This document shows, piece after piece, positions 23,290-33,700 of a stretch of DNA of 64,000 nucleotides (the first letter of the stretch is position 1; each line of letters begins with the position of its first letter). Location of the stretch: contig CADCXD010000008.1 in the NCBI GenBank assembly GCA_902806575.1, positions 1,612,001 through 1,676,000 on the forward strand, in the 5' to 3' direction. The position numbers and the translations under genes were made by a program. A model generated the notes under the pieces. The model saw only the letters and a list, made by a program, of their open reading frames with translations. It was not told where the DNA came from and searched no databases. This DNA comes from Jackrogersella multiformis. Taxonomy: Eukaryota; Ascomycota; Sordariomycetes; Xylariales; Hypoxylaceae.

Positions 23290-25325
23290 CTACACATACT
23301 CGGCAGTCACAGTGTCATATCGTCGACCTGCCAGATGTTAGCTATGAAGCGACAACTTTACTTGACGAAGAAACTTACCTTTGTAGATCAGAGTGTATTC
23401 GGTCGAAGCAGACCCAACTGGTAATTGTCAATCTTAGTCGTCATATAGCCATTGGTGTGGGGATAAGCAAACTTACAGACAGATTCGATTTGAAACTCGA
23501 GGTCATAGTACATCCGTCCATCAACCCCCAACCTCTTGTCCAGTTCATGCTCCGGGATGTGATCAAGGTTGGCCGTCACATAACATAAGAGTTTTACATT
23601 GTCGTCTCGGGCTAGAGGTGGCGTAGTAGACACTGCGTCAGCGTAAACCTCAGTTTTAATCTCCCGAACTCTGCCGAAATCTACCGGGTCCGCTAGAAGA
23701 TAGGTCTTAAGAAGTGGCTTATTCTCTGAGACAAGCTCGCCCTGTCGAAATTAGCTTTCTAAACTAGAGAACAGAGAAGAGGGCCAAGGGGTCATGTGTC
23801 AAACATACTCGTCTAATGATCCAGTCCATCGCCATCACCCTCCAGCAACCTGAGAATCCATCCCAGTACTTTGTTGAGCGCAACGACTCGAACTCATCAG
23901 AATTATATACCTTTGCGCACGCATATCCATAGTGTTTTCGACCAGTCCTTGCTTTGATGATAGGCACACCGTGCCTTACCGGGTTGGCTATAGAGAGGCC
24001 TTTCAAGACAGCTCCACTGACCACAGCGGTCCAAGGATCCGAAGGCTGTAGAATTTCGATGTCTCTGCCAATAGACGAGTCCTCGCGGATTGCAATTTGC
24101 AGTCTCTCTCTGAGATAAATAGAGGAACCATAGCCGCCAACCATAAAGATCTTATGGATGGGTACATCAGCCATAGCGATCTGGTCTTTAACTAGTTGGA
24201 TGATCCTTATTACGTCAGGCTCGAAGATCATGTGTAATTCTTCTGCCCTGAGTGAGAAGCGACCTCTTCGGTTGATACCTAGGTCTCCATTGATACCTAG
24301 TCCTCTGACAGTTATGGGGAAGACTTGATTTTGTGCCAGGGCCTGCATATTGAATAGTCGTTTCGTCTTGTTATATTAGTAAGTGTTACAGAGAGTTGAT
24401 AGATTCAATTGCTACTTACCCTCGTCTCGAATAGGTGGACAGCTTCATGTAGCACTTCTTCATCCCAGCCCTCCTCACCTCCGAGTCTTGACGTGAGAAA
24501 TTGGGCAAATCGATAATTGAGGAGAGATGAACCGCAGAAATCGCCTGTTCCTTCCGTGGCCTCGACAACCTCGAGTGTGGGATGAAGGGAAGTGATAGTA
24601 TAGGTGATAAGGTCTACGGTCCCGCCACCACAGTCGACAATGACAACGGAATCGTTGACCTTCAAGCCACTCTGGTTAAATTCTCGAAGGACAGCAATAG
24701 CAGCTGCTTCAGGCTCCGAGACAAGAGCTGTCGTGTGGGCTCCGGGGAGGTTGTTCCGAATTCCTCGTTCGAATGCCATAATAGTCCTTTGTTTCGAATG
24801 TTCACTCCAAATAGCAGGAACGGTCAAGACAAATTGCACCGCTCTCTCTCTCAAAGGACCCTTTCCAATTTGGCGCTGAATGATTTTTACGGAGTGATCC
24901 CAGAGCCCCGAGAGGTAGTCGGTAATGTTCTGATCAGTATCCTTAAAGTCGAGGGATTTTCCGATGGACTCAACAGAGAGTCTGAATTTATCAGGCTCTA
25001 GACCACTACACATACATATCAATTCCACCCATCTATAGAGAAATATGAAATTAACTCACAGCTTAAATAGTGACAAAATCCCTTGTGGTTGAGCATTGTT
25101 AGGGATTTGATAACCCCATTCAAACTGCGTGTTGTTTGAATACCGGAGCTGTGTAGGAACTTTGGGCCCTCCTTGGCCTCTAGGATGTTCAGACCATTCG
25201 GTGATTATTAAATGTCGGTCAGTCCTATCGGATTCAGCCCATGCAATACCTGTGTAGGTTGTTCCGAAGTCGATGCCAATGACTAGTTTATGGCCATTGC
25301 CGTAGTTTGTACCTTGGTTTGCCAT
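23290..25325 (-). CDS. HSP70-like ATPase (fungal accessory type)
   Basis: Six reverse-strand exons join in frame: 25325-25060, 25005-24420, 24366-23809, 23741-23477, 23417-23379 and 23327-23290, giving 583 residues. The actin/HSP70 fold is clear: phosphate-1 loop IGIDFGTTYTG at 16-26, SEPEAAA near 186-192, phosphate-2 loop VDCGGGTVD at 212-220, and the adenosine motif FMVGGYGSS near 358-366. The typical C-terminus of this fungal group (YYDLEFQIESV, then EYTLIYKG) replaces the normal HSP70 peptide-binding domain and lid, so it is not a housekeeping chaperone. In fungi such proteins are numerous and variable; roles in stress or self/non-self responses have been proposed for the class but not shown here. 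It is divergently transcribed from the coiled-coil gene at 26065 across a 739-bp shared upstream region. The last two exons are only 39 and 38 nt. Confidence 0.85.
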
Positions 25326-26064
25326 TTCTCCTGATTAAGTTGCGTAATAATGATATTCCCAGCCAATTTCTCAGATTGTGTTGTATCTAAGGAGAATATT
25401 GATGTTCTTCAATTCTGATGCTAAAGGCTATCGCCTATTAATATAAGCAAGAGTACCTAGGTTAGTCATGAAATGAGTTATAATAGAAGGTGCCCGAAAA
25501 AAAACAGTTCCATCTATCTTTGACTGAAAAATACCTACCTAGGTACTTAGGTAGGTTAACTGGTTCGGTAAGACTACCTCTAGGCTAGGTACCTTAGGTA
25601 CGCTATCACGAAACTTGTCTCAACATCAATAATGAAAGGGACGCGTTTCTACACATTCATAAGACTTAGTCTAAGTCGCCTTACATTCTAGAAGTGCTAA
25701 AGGTTTATGTGATTCTTCTCACTTGATCATTTTAGTAGCCCGTCTTTGTCAATAGGCATTGAAATGATTATGTATTGGGTGTGTCAAATAATGATACTCA
25801 TGAATAGTGAAATAAGCCTTACAGCGCACCTAGAATGGGCTGATGAATATAGATCATAAAACAAGTCTCAGAACCCAGATTGATATGGAATAATTTAGAT
25901 ACCCACATATGATAGCCTGCTAGGTAAGTAATAACACACAAGGACCGCAGCGTATAACTACTAACCCACAGAAGTATCTTTCCACTTACAAGTATTAAAG
26001 ATATCATGATTTCATAAACAGAGACTTCCAAGGTTGAAAATCGATAATCGTGCACCTACCTATT
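25326..26064. promoter_or_regulatory. divergent promoter region
   Basis: Separates the HSP70-like gene (-) from the coiled-coil gene (+). AT-rich, with CCTAGG palindromes at about 25536-25548 and related TAGGTACC pieces nearby. The arrangement allows co-regulation of the pair. Specific operators are not recognisable. Confidence 0.4.
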
Positions 26065-27515
26065 ATGGCCTCCCAGGTATCTTCATTAAAATCCACCGAG
26101 TGTCTGGAAATCTCATCAGAACCTAGTGAGCTAATTGAAAAAAGGAGACCCAACAAGGCACCAATTGATACAACCCCCCTACTAATCGCAGTGCTCGAAG
26201 AGAGAGAAGCCATACTCGAAGAAGTTGCTAGTGAGATCCAGCAACTCAGCAACTGCATTTCTCTAGGTATAAAGCAACATAAGACTACACTAAGTGAATT
26301 ACGTCTCAGGTTGGAGAAAGAAAATCGAGACAAAGATGAAAAGCTAAGCGCTCTAGTAAGAGAGAATACCAAATTACGATCCGCAATCGAGGAAAGGGAT
26401 TCCCATATATTCAGCCTCCAACCCTATCGCCGAGAACTAACGGCACAAGAAGCAAGCAGAGTATGCATTCCTTGTCCATTACAAGATGAAGCTAATTATT
26501 TGTTAGGAATATAATAGTCTGGTTCTCGGAGTTAGAGAGTTTGTTGAGTTCTGGACGGATCCAATTTTTGAAGACGACACGCTTCAAGCCGAGTCTCTTC
26601 AATATGCTGAAAAGAACCCCATCATAGTTGAAACCTTTTTTACGTACCTGACTAAATGGGAAGATCTCTCCACCGCCATGATGGATATTCCCGATATAGA
26701 CCAGGATATTCTCATTGCGCTGATTTTGAGATGCCTTTCGGAGTTTGTGTTCGAACCGAATGGTCCAATTCACGTGGCATCGCGTGCGGTCAATGTATTG
26801 AATCGTCTTCAATTCTTCATGGGAGAGAGTGTAGACCCGAAGCCAGGTAAGGGGGTTTTATGTGATTTCAAAATCCAAACCGGGATATTAATCGATGTCA
26901 GATTTATTTGCCATCAAATCTTGGAGAGCTCAGGCATTCGTTGCTATGCTTATAGATCCAAAGTTCCGCCAACGTCAAAGCGCATTTGGACAACGTTTGT
27001 CAACCTGGATAGCACATCTATTGGGTTTTATCGGGTACCACCAGGACAACGACGCCTTTTTGGAGTCTGTAACGAAGCAGATAATCGAACCTGCTCTGAG
27101 TCTTCAGGAGAAATTTCTTACTTCAACGAATGACTTTCATTTGGCTATAAACACCATTACTCGTGGTGGAGGAACGTTTGATGGTGATATATCCCAGCTA
27201 AGGAATCTAGACTGCGTGGATACTGCCAATAATTACAGGAAGTTTAACATCGACAAGCTTAATCCTAGACCAACTGTTGAAGAGCTACAAAGAAACCTCA
27301 ATATTGTGTTGTCGACCTCCCCGGCTTTGATTGTGACCGAAGTCGGTCAGGGACAGTCACTGAAAGACCCGGCTCTCCTGTGCAAAGAACAGATGATAGT
27401 GGCTTGGATACCAAGAGAAAGAGAGGAGAGGTTGCCACTACAATGGCAGAACACCTCGGGCTCTTGGCTTCACAGAGTTATCCGCACATTGGAGCCCCCT
27501 ATGGCAGATCGTTGA
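26065..27515 (+). CDS. unknown coiled-coil protein beside HSP70-like gene
   Basis: Exons 26065-26460, 26507-26846 and 26902-27515 join in frame to 449 residues. The start is ATGGCC at 26065. Residues about 40-115 form a charged coiled coil (VLEEREAILEEVASEIQQLS, then LRLRLEKENRDKDEKLSALV). The middle part, entered through the first intron as EYNSLVLGVREFVEFW, is a predicted all-helical domain with repeated Trp, Phe and Leu positions (TYLTKWEDLSTAMMDI, CLSEFVFEPNGP) continuing as LFAIKSWRAQAFVAMLID. The C-terminal 100 residues are mixed. I do not recognise a named family or a catalytic motif. The short first intron (46 bp) has a CTAAT branch site. Its position head-to-head with an HSP70-like gene and just before an RBR-type gene suggests one accessory module, but this is inference from order only. 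Confidence 0.7.
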
Positions 27516-27871
27516 TTTGTTGGGGATTTTGCTTAGTGTTAACTCATTGAAGTTGGAAATTAGATAGACTCTGCCTCGGGGGCACAACGAATAATAAGAG
27601 AGGACAGGATTGCACCATCCTTTGCTATATTCAACCATAATATCAAGAACTGAATCAACGATATAATTCCAGAAATAGAATTAGCGAGCTATAAGATTCT
27701 AGAGTGACCTTGGATGATTCTGTAGATATTTACTGACCCGAAAAGTAAGGAACTTCCCTTGACATAACGCTAAAGAAATTATATTAAAGTCATTGTTCCA
27801 GTCTCGAGTTCACAAGTAGTGATTCAGAACTCAACTAGATGATTACTAACCTACACATTCTTCATTTCAAA
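27516..27871. other. short intergenic region
   Basis: No motif seen. Contains the terminator of the coiled-coil gene and the promoter of the RBR gene, both on the plus strand. Confidence 0.45.
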
Positions 27872-28954
27872 ATGGCCTACCTACTGACTGCAGAATGCTC
27901 TGCATGCTTTGAAACCAAGCCCCTCGTCGATTTTCAACGTGTTCCACTAACGCCGCTGTGTGAGCATGCCCCATCTCTATGTCTTGAGTGCATCACTTTA
28001 TCTATTAACTCTCAAATTCGGGAGACTACCACAAACCACCTTCGCTGTCCTGAATGTCAGGAACAGTTGGGATTCACCGAGATTCAAAGGTTTGCGAGTA
28101 GGGAGTTGTTTTCTCTGTAAGTCGAGGTTCTGTACCGAGGTACTTGAGTGTCAAACCTCCCCCAGAAATACTTTTATACCCATATAAACATCCTTAACAA
28201 CAACTATTGCAGGTACCAAAGACGTAGAATTGAGAATCTCTTTTCTCAGATGGACAACTTTATTTGGTGTCCACTTGGCTGCGGAACAGGCCAGATTCAG
28301 CCTTCAGGACCTCTCGTATTGTGCTCTATCGACAACCGACAATTCTGCTCTCGCCACCGAATCGCCTGGCATAGTGATTACACATGCGACGAATACGACG
28401 CATTTTTAGCTGATCCCCAGCACTTCCGTAGTAAAGCACAAATACAGAAAGATCTTTACATAGCACAAGAACACGGTAGAGAGAGATCCCGCCGAGAATT
28501 TGAGGATGCAGAAGCACGGTTCGCTCAAAGCTTGCTAAAGGAAGAAGAAGCTGCTGAGGCCCGAAGAAGAGCTCGCCAAGAACAGAGAGAGCGAGAGCTT
28601 AGAATCGCTGAAGAAAGGATGCGACTGAAGGAGCAGAAAAGAAAAGCCTTGGAAGCTGCTCAGAAACATCAGACTCGGCTGAGAGATGAAGAGAATGCGA
28701 CGAACCTAGCTATACCACAATTTACTAGACGCTGTCCGAGCTGTAAGGTCCGCATTGAAAAGAATGGTGGTTGGTAAGTCAATTTCTCAGCGGAATTCGA
28801 TTATTTATAACATGTGTTTGTTAACTAGCTTTTTTGTAGTTCCCATATGAAATGTAAGATTCGGCCCACCATCCCATAACAAAATGCATCTGCTAATGCC
28901 TATATAGGTCATAGTTGCACCCTAGACTTTGACTGGTCTGAGGCCCTTCGGTAG
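27872..28954 (+). CDS. RING-IBR-RING (RBR) ubiquitin-ligase-like protein
   Basis: Exons 27872-28116, 28213-28773, 28840-28853 and 28908-28954 give 288 residues. The ATG at 27872 (CAAAATGGCC context) is preferred to the in-frame ATG at 27839. RING1: CSACFETKP, CEHAPSLCLECI and CPECQEQLG. IBR: CPLGCGTGQ, LVLCSIDNRQFCSRH and CDEY. After the IBR comes a long charged coiled coil (about residues 170-255, many EEAAEARRRARQEQRERE-like heptads). RING2: CPSCKVRIEKNGGCSHMKC followed by CTLDFDW. The Cys of GGCSHM (about 269), the position that carries the ubiquitin thioester in RBR ligases, is encoded across the exon 2/3 junction. The protein stops a few residues after FDW, so the last RING2 zinc ligands seem absent. 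Expected role: E3 ligase or derivative in the cytosol. The third exon is only 14 nt. Confidence 0.82.
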
Positions 28955-29198
28955 ATTCTGTGATACCAATCTATACAGAAGACCTTATTAGTGAGTGTGG
29001 TAGGAGAGGGTTTTAAGGGGGTGATAAGGTAGGTATGATATCTACCTTGGCACAGGATCAGCAAAAGCGTCGATGCATTCTATAGAGTCAAAGATAGGTA
29101 CCTAGGTAGGATATAAGATAGACCTTTGCAATAGGTAAGGCGTTACGAGTAATAAGCTAGGTAGGTACCTATTATTCTCGTCATCCCTACCTAGGATT

Positions 29199-29936
29199 TC
29201 ATACTAGTGACAAATATGCCACCCTACCCTTCTCCCCAGATGCCCAACAAACATTGCCATTTACACACTCCACACTATCAAAGCTGCCGTTATCAAATCC
29301 ACGCCAGGTCCGCCCGTTATCAAGCGTGACGTCGGATCCCGTCGGGCCAACAGCCAGCGCCATGCCGCAACGCCCGGGAACCCAGGAAGACCCAGAGCGG
29401 TAGCCCCCGGGGAACGAGGCAGACGGCACCCAAGTGGCCCCGCCGTCGTCCGACCAAGCCGCGTTGTCAACATTGCCCGCGGGCGCCGAGTAGTTCCCGC
29501 CGACGGCGATCCCGCGCTTGGCGTCGCGGAACTGCACGGAGAAGACCCCCGCGCCCTCCCCGCCGGCCACGGACGCGTTGGACACATCCCAGCGGTACCC
29601 GTCGCCGATGGAGAGCACGACGGCCCGGTCCGCCGACCACGCCTCGATGTCCCGGAACTCGAGCGCCGCCGCGTCGGAGGCGGAGAGCGCCGGCCCCACG
29701 GACGCCCAGGTGCTGCCGCCGTCTGTGGACCGCAGGACGGTCCCGCTCGTGCCGGATACCCACGCGATCTTGTCGGACACGGGCGCTAGGCCGCGGAAGC
29801 GCGCGCTGCTTCCCGTGGACAGGAGGTTCCAGGTCAGTTTCGGAAGCGTGGTGTTCTTTGTGGTTGTCGACAGTCCAGCACCTAGGGTTGCCAAGGCACT
29901 GGCACCTAATAGTAGAGTCCACGGTAGGCGTGTCAT
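29199..29936 (-). CDS. secreted Ycf48/BNR-like beta-propeller protein, internally shortened
   Basis: Single exon, 245 residues. A signal peptide spans about residues 1-22. Sialidase/BNR-type repeats are visible: VLRSTDGGSTWASVG near residue 70 and AAWSDDGGATWVPS near 165, with TLDNGRTWRG near the end. The flanking strands IAWVSGTSGTV, GIAVGGNYSAP and GYRSGSSWVPG match fungal proteins annotated as photosystem-assembly-factor-like or oxidoreductase-like. From memory those run to about 350-380 residues; here SIGDG is joined directly to YRWDVSNAS, so about 100 residues (two or three blades) seem to be missing from the middle without breaking the frame. Function of the family in fungi is unknown. 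The gene is GC-rich and sits about 500 bp from the RIP-mutated element. Confidence 0.7.
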   Translation of the reverse strand: MTRLPWTLLLGASALATLGAGLSTTTKNTTLPKLTWNLLSTGSSARFRGLAPVSDKIAWVSGTSGTVLRSTDGGSTWASVGPALSASDAAALEFRDIEAWSADRAVVLSIGDGYRWDVSNASVAGGEGAGVFSVQFRDAKRGIAVGGNYSAPAGNVDNAAWSDDGGATWVPSASFPGGYRSGSSWVPGRCGMALAVGPTGSDVTLDNGRTWRGFDNGSFDSVECVNGNVCWASGEKGRVAYLSLV

Positions 29937-30445
29937 GATGCTTGCTTAACCAAATTCCACAATCGTCACCGAATAGCGAGTGCCTACGCGACTTTGATCC
30001 AAGAGGAAGAAATATTTTTTTAAATTGCTCTTGGCGTAATATTTCTCTCCCGAGTCCATGGCGCTGCTTCTGAGAAACCCCTGTCATTCACCCGTCCTTG
30101 CCGTATTAGGCAGGTGAATACTGCCATATTCTTCCGCGGCGTTTGCAACTTGAAGTATTTGGATTTTTAGATAAGATATCTAATAATTATTATATTCTCT
30201 AGATGGTCAATATTTTGGGTAATTGGTGATTAAAGGGAGTCACCGTCTTGTCTTGATTATCTACGTTGTCGGATCGTGAAGAAAATTAGGTCTAATTATT
30301 ATGACTATCCTTTCTACGAAACAAAACTTTTTTCTACGTAGTATTCTCACTTTTCTAGTATATCAACTTTTCTAGCCTTGCTCTTATAAGGGAAGTATTT
30401 AGGCGCTTTTGGATAACTCCTTAAAGTCGTCTTGGGCAGTTGCCC
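29937..30445. other. transition into AT-rich element
   Basis: Base composition falls steadily from normal at 29940 to very AT-rich past 30500. No gene seen. Part of the segment (from about 30370) may already belong to the left terminal repeat, but similarity to the right copy is weak there because of heavy mutation. Confidence 0.45.
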
Positions 30446-30758
30446 TGTGTGACAAGGGCAATAGAGCTTGGAACTGTAGTTTAATTTCGAATAATAATTC
30501 TCTATGGTTTTAAGGTCCTTACCTTTTTCTTCTTCTTGTAAAACGAAGCGTAATGACCTATATGTATATAATCTGAATATTTTTTTAAATGTTGTTAGCG
30601 CCTTTTTAATCCTATTGGTTTAATTTTATATATATTGATTAAGTTTTTTAATTAATTTTATTTAATAGTTTTATTTTATAAGTTTTAATATATTTTATAT
30701 TTATTAATTTATATATATTAATTATATTTTATTTTATAAAATTTATTTATATAATATT
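30446..30758 (+). repeat. left terminal direct repeat (LTR)
   Basis: Aligns without large gaps to 36228-36539. Examples: TTGGAACTGTAGTTTAATT here against TTAAAATTATAATTTAATT there, and AAAACGAAGCGTAATGACC here against AAAACGAGGCGTAATAACT there. The true 5' limit is probably some 50-100 bp further left. The 3' limit is set by loss of similarity after 30758. Confidence 0.65.
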
Positions 30759-33700
30759 AACTTTTTTTTTAATATTTATCTTTAAATATATTATATAATT
30801 ATAAGATTATAAAGTTTATTAATATGTTATTTATAAAATAATTTAATTATTATTTTTACTTTTTTATTAAATATATATTTATAAGGTTTTTAAGTTTAAT
30901 ATTTTTTAGTTAATTAATTTTTTTATTTTATAAAATATTTTATTTTACTTTAATTTTTAATAAAGTTTATTATTTATTTTATTTAATAATTTTTAAATTT
31001 TATTAAGATTATTATACGTAAGATTTAATTAAAATTAAAAAGTTTTTAATTATTAATACGATAAGGTTTAATAAATAAAATATAAAATAAGTTATATATT
31101 TTTTATTTAATTTTTAACGAGGTATTTAATTTTAATATTTTTTACGTTTAATATTACGAGTTAATTTATTTTAAAGATTAATATATTTTTTTATTTATTA
31201 ATAATTTCGTTTTAAGTATTTTTATATATTTTAATGTATTTATATTATTTAATATATATATAACTTACTTTTAAAATTACGTAAAATATTTATAAAAGGA
31301 TTATAAGTTATTAAATAATAATTATAATTAATATAAAAAGGGGTAAGTTATATTAATAAAGAAATAATATTATTATAAGTAAATTTTATAATTATAAGTA
31401 AGTTTTTTTAATTATTTATTTCGTAATTAATAAAGGTTTTAAAATAAACTTTTAAAATTTAATTAAAACGTTTTATTTATTTATTAATTTACGGATAAAA
31501 TGTAATATTTATACGGGATTTAATACTTATTAATTTAAAAAAGTTTTTTTAAATATAAGACGTAAATTTAAAATCTTTATTAAAAATAATATTTAAGAAT
31601 ATATCGTATAATTTTTAATATTATTTAACGAAAATTTTAATTAAGTTATTAAATTTTTATTTTTTTATTTTAAAAAGAATAAAGTGCGTTATTTTAAAGA
31701 ATAAATTTATTATTATTTAAATAAAGTTATAATTATTTAATAAAAGAAAATTAATAATAAAATTTATTATTATTATTAATTAAAGATATTTATATAAAGC
31801 GTAACGAAAAATCTTATTTTATTAATATTTTAAATAATTTTATACGTAATTTTAAATAATATTTTTAATATTTAATTAGTAAAAGTTCAAATAATTAATT
31901 TTAAAGTTTTATTTATTTTTATATATTTAATAATAAGAATGTTATGTTTAATAGAAATAATTTCTTTTTAAAGTTTTATAGGTATTTAAAATCTTTTTTT
32001 TAATATAAAAGGTTATTTTATAAAGTAATATTTTTAAAAGGATTTTTAATTTTTTCCTTTTTAAATCGATATTACGGTAATTTTAAAAAAATATTAACTT
32101 TATTATTTTATTTATTTAATTAATAATTAATTATAAATTAATATAATGAAAGTTTTTATGCTTATTAAGCTTAACGTTAATTTAAAATTTTAATTTAATA
32201 TTTAATTTTTTTAAGTATTAATATTATTTTTTAAAAGAATTTATTATAATTAATAATTTTTTATTATAAATTTTATAATTTATTTTTACCGGTATAAGTT
32301 TATAAAAATAATAACGTTAATAATATAATTTAAAGTATTAATTTCGATATAAGTTTATTTTAAAAGATTAAAATAAGCTATAATAAAGACTTAAATAAAA
32401 TAAAATTTAAGTTTTTTAAAGGATTTATTTATTTCCTCGATTTATTTTTAATCTTTTTTATTTTTTTTATTTACGTTAATAATTAACTTTATTATTTTTA
32501 AGAATTTTTTTATAAATTATTAATAAAGATTTATAAAACCGATAAATTATTAGGATTTTTTTAATAATTTAAGCGTTTTTTAATTATTAATATAATTAAG
32601 GAAATTTATTTTTTAAACTTTTTAAAAGTATTTTTATAAGTTAATTATAAAGTAATGTTTTATAAGTTTTTTTCGGATTTTTTTAACGATTTTATTGTGT
32701 TTTTTTATAATGTTTATATAAATAAAAAGGTTATTTAAGTATATTAAAAGATTTAAATTAATAAGGTTTCGAAAAATATTATTTATTATAAATTAAAAGG
32801 TTATAAAAATATTAATTAATTTAAAAATTATATTTATATCGAAAGGTTATTTTTTATTTTGATTTTTTTAATTTTAATAAATTATTTTACGGTTTTAAAG
32901 TAAGTTTATAATTTAAATATTAAAAGTATAAAGTATTAAATAAAAATGATAATATTATTTAAGTTTTTATAATTTATTATAAGTTAAAAAAAGTTTTAAG
33001 GATTTAATTTATTTACGAATATTATAAGTGTTATATAAAATAAAGTTAATTTTTAAATATATTTATTATTAAGTATTTTATTTAACCATGGTTTTAATAT
33101 ATCGAGTTTCTTTTTATTTATAACGTAAAAAGGTTTTTAAGAAAGCGTTTATCTTTTTTAAAGATTAATAACGTAATTTTATGGTTAATAATTTAAGAAG
33201 CGTTATTTTGTTTTTTTTATTATAATATATATAAATTTACGGAATTCTTTAAAAACGTTTTTTAATATTTTTTATTATAATTATATTAATTAATTTTTTA
33301 AATTATATAAGGTTAAGTTAATATAATATTTCCGATAATAAAAGGAATTAAATTTAATTCTTTTAAGATTTAAGAAAAAGTTTACGAATTTATAGATTTT
33401 TTATTATTATTATAATATAATAATATTATATTTATTATTTAAAGCGTTTAATTTAAAGTTAATTTTAAAAAAATAGTTTTTTTAATAATAAAAGATAAAA
33501 GGATCGGTATAATAACGTTTTATAAAAGGGATTTAAGTTAAGTTAAAGGTTAATACGGGTTATATATATTATTTTTTAATAATTAATAATTTTTATTTTT
33601 TTATTTTTTAAAAAATATTATTAAAATTAAGCTTTTTAAGTTTAATAATATTTATATTAAATATTTTTTTTATTATATATTAATATTATATTAATAATAA

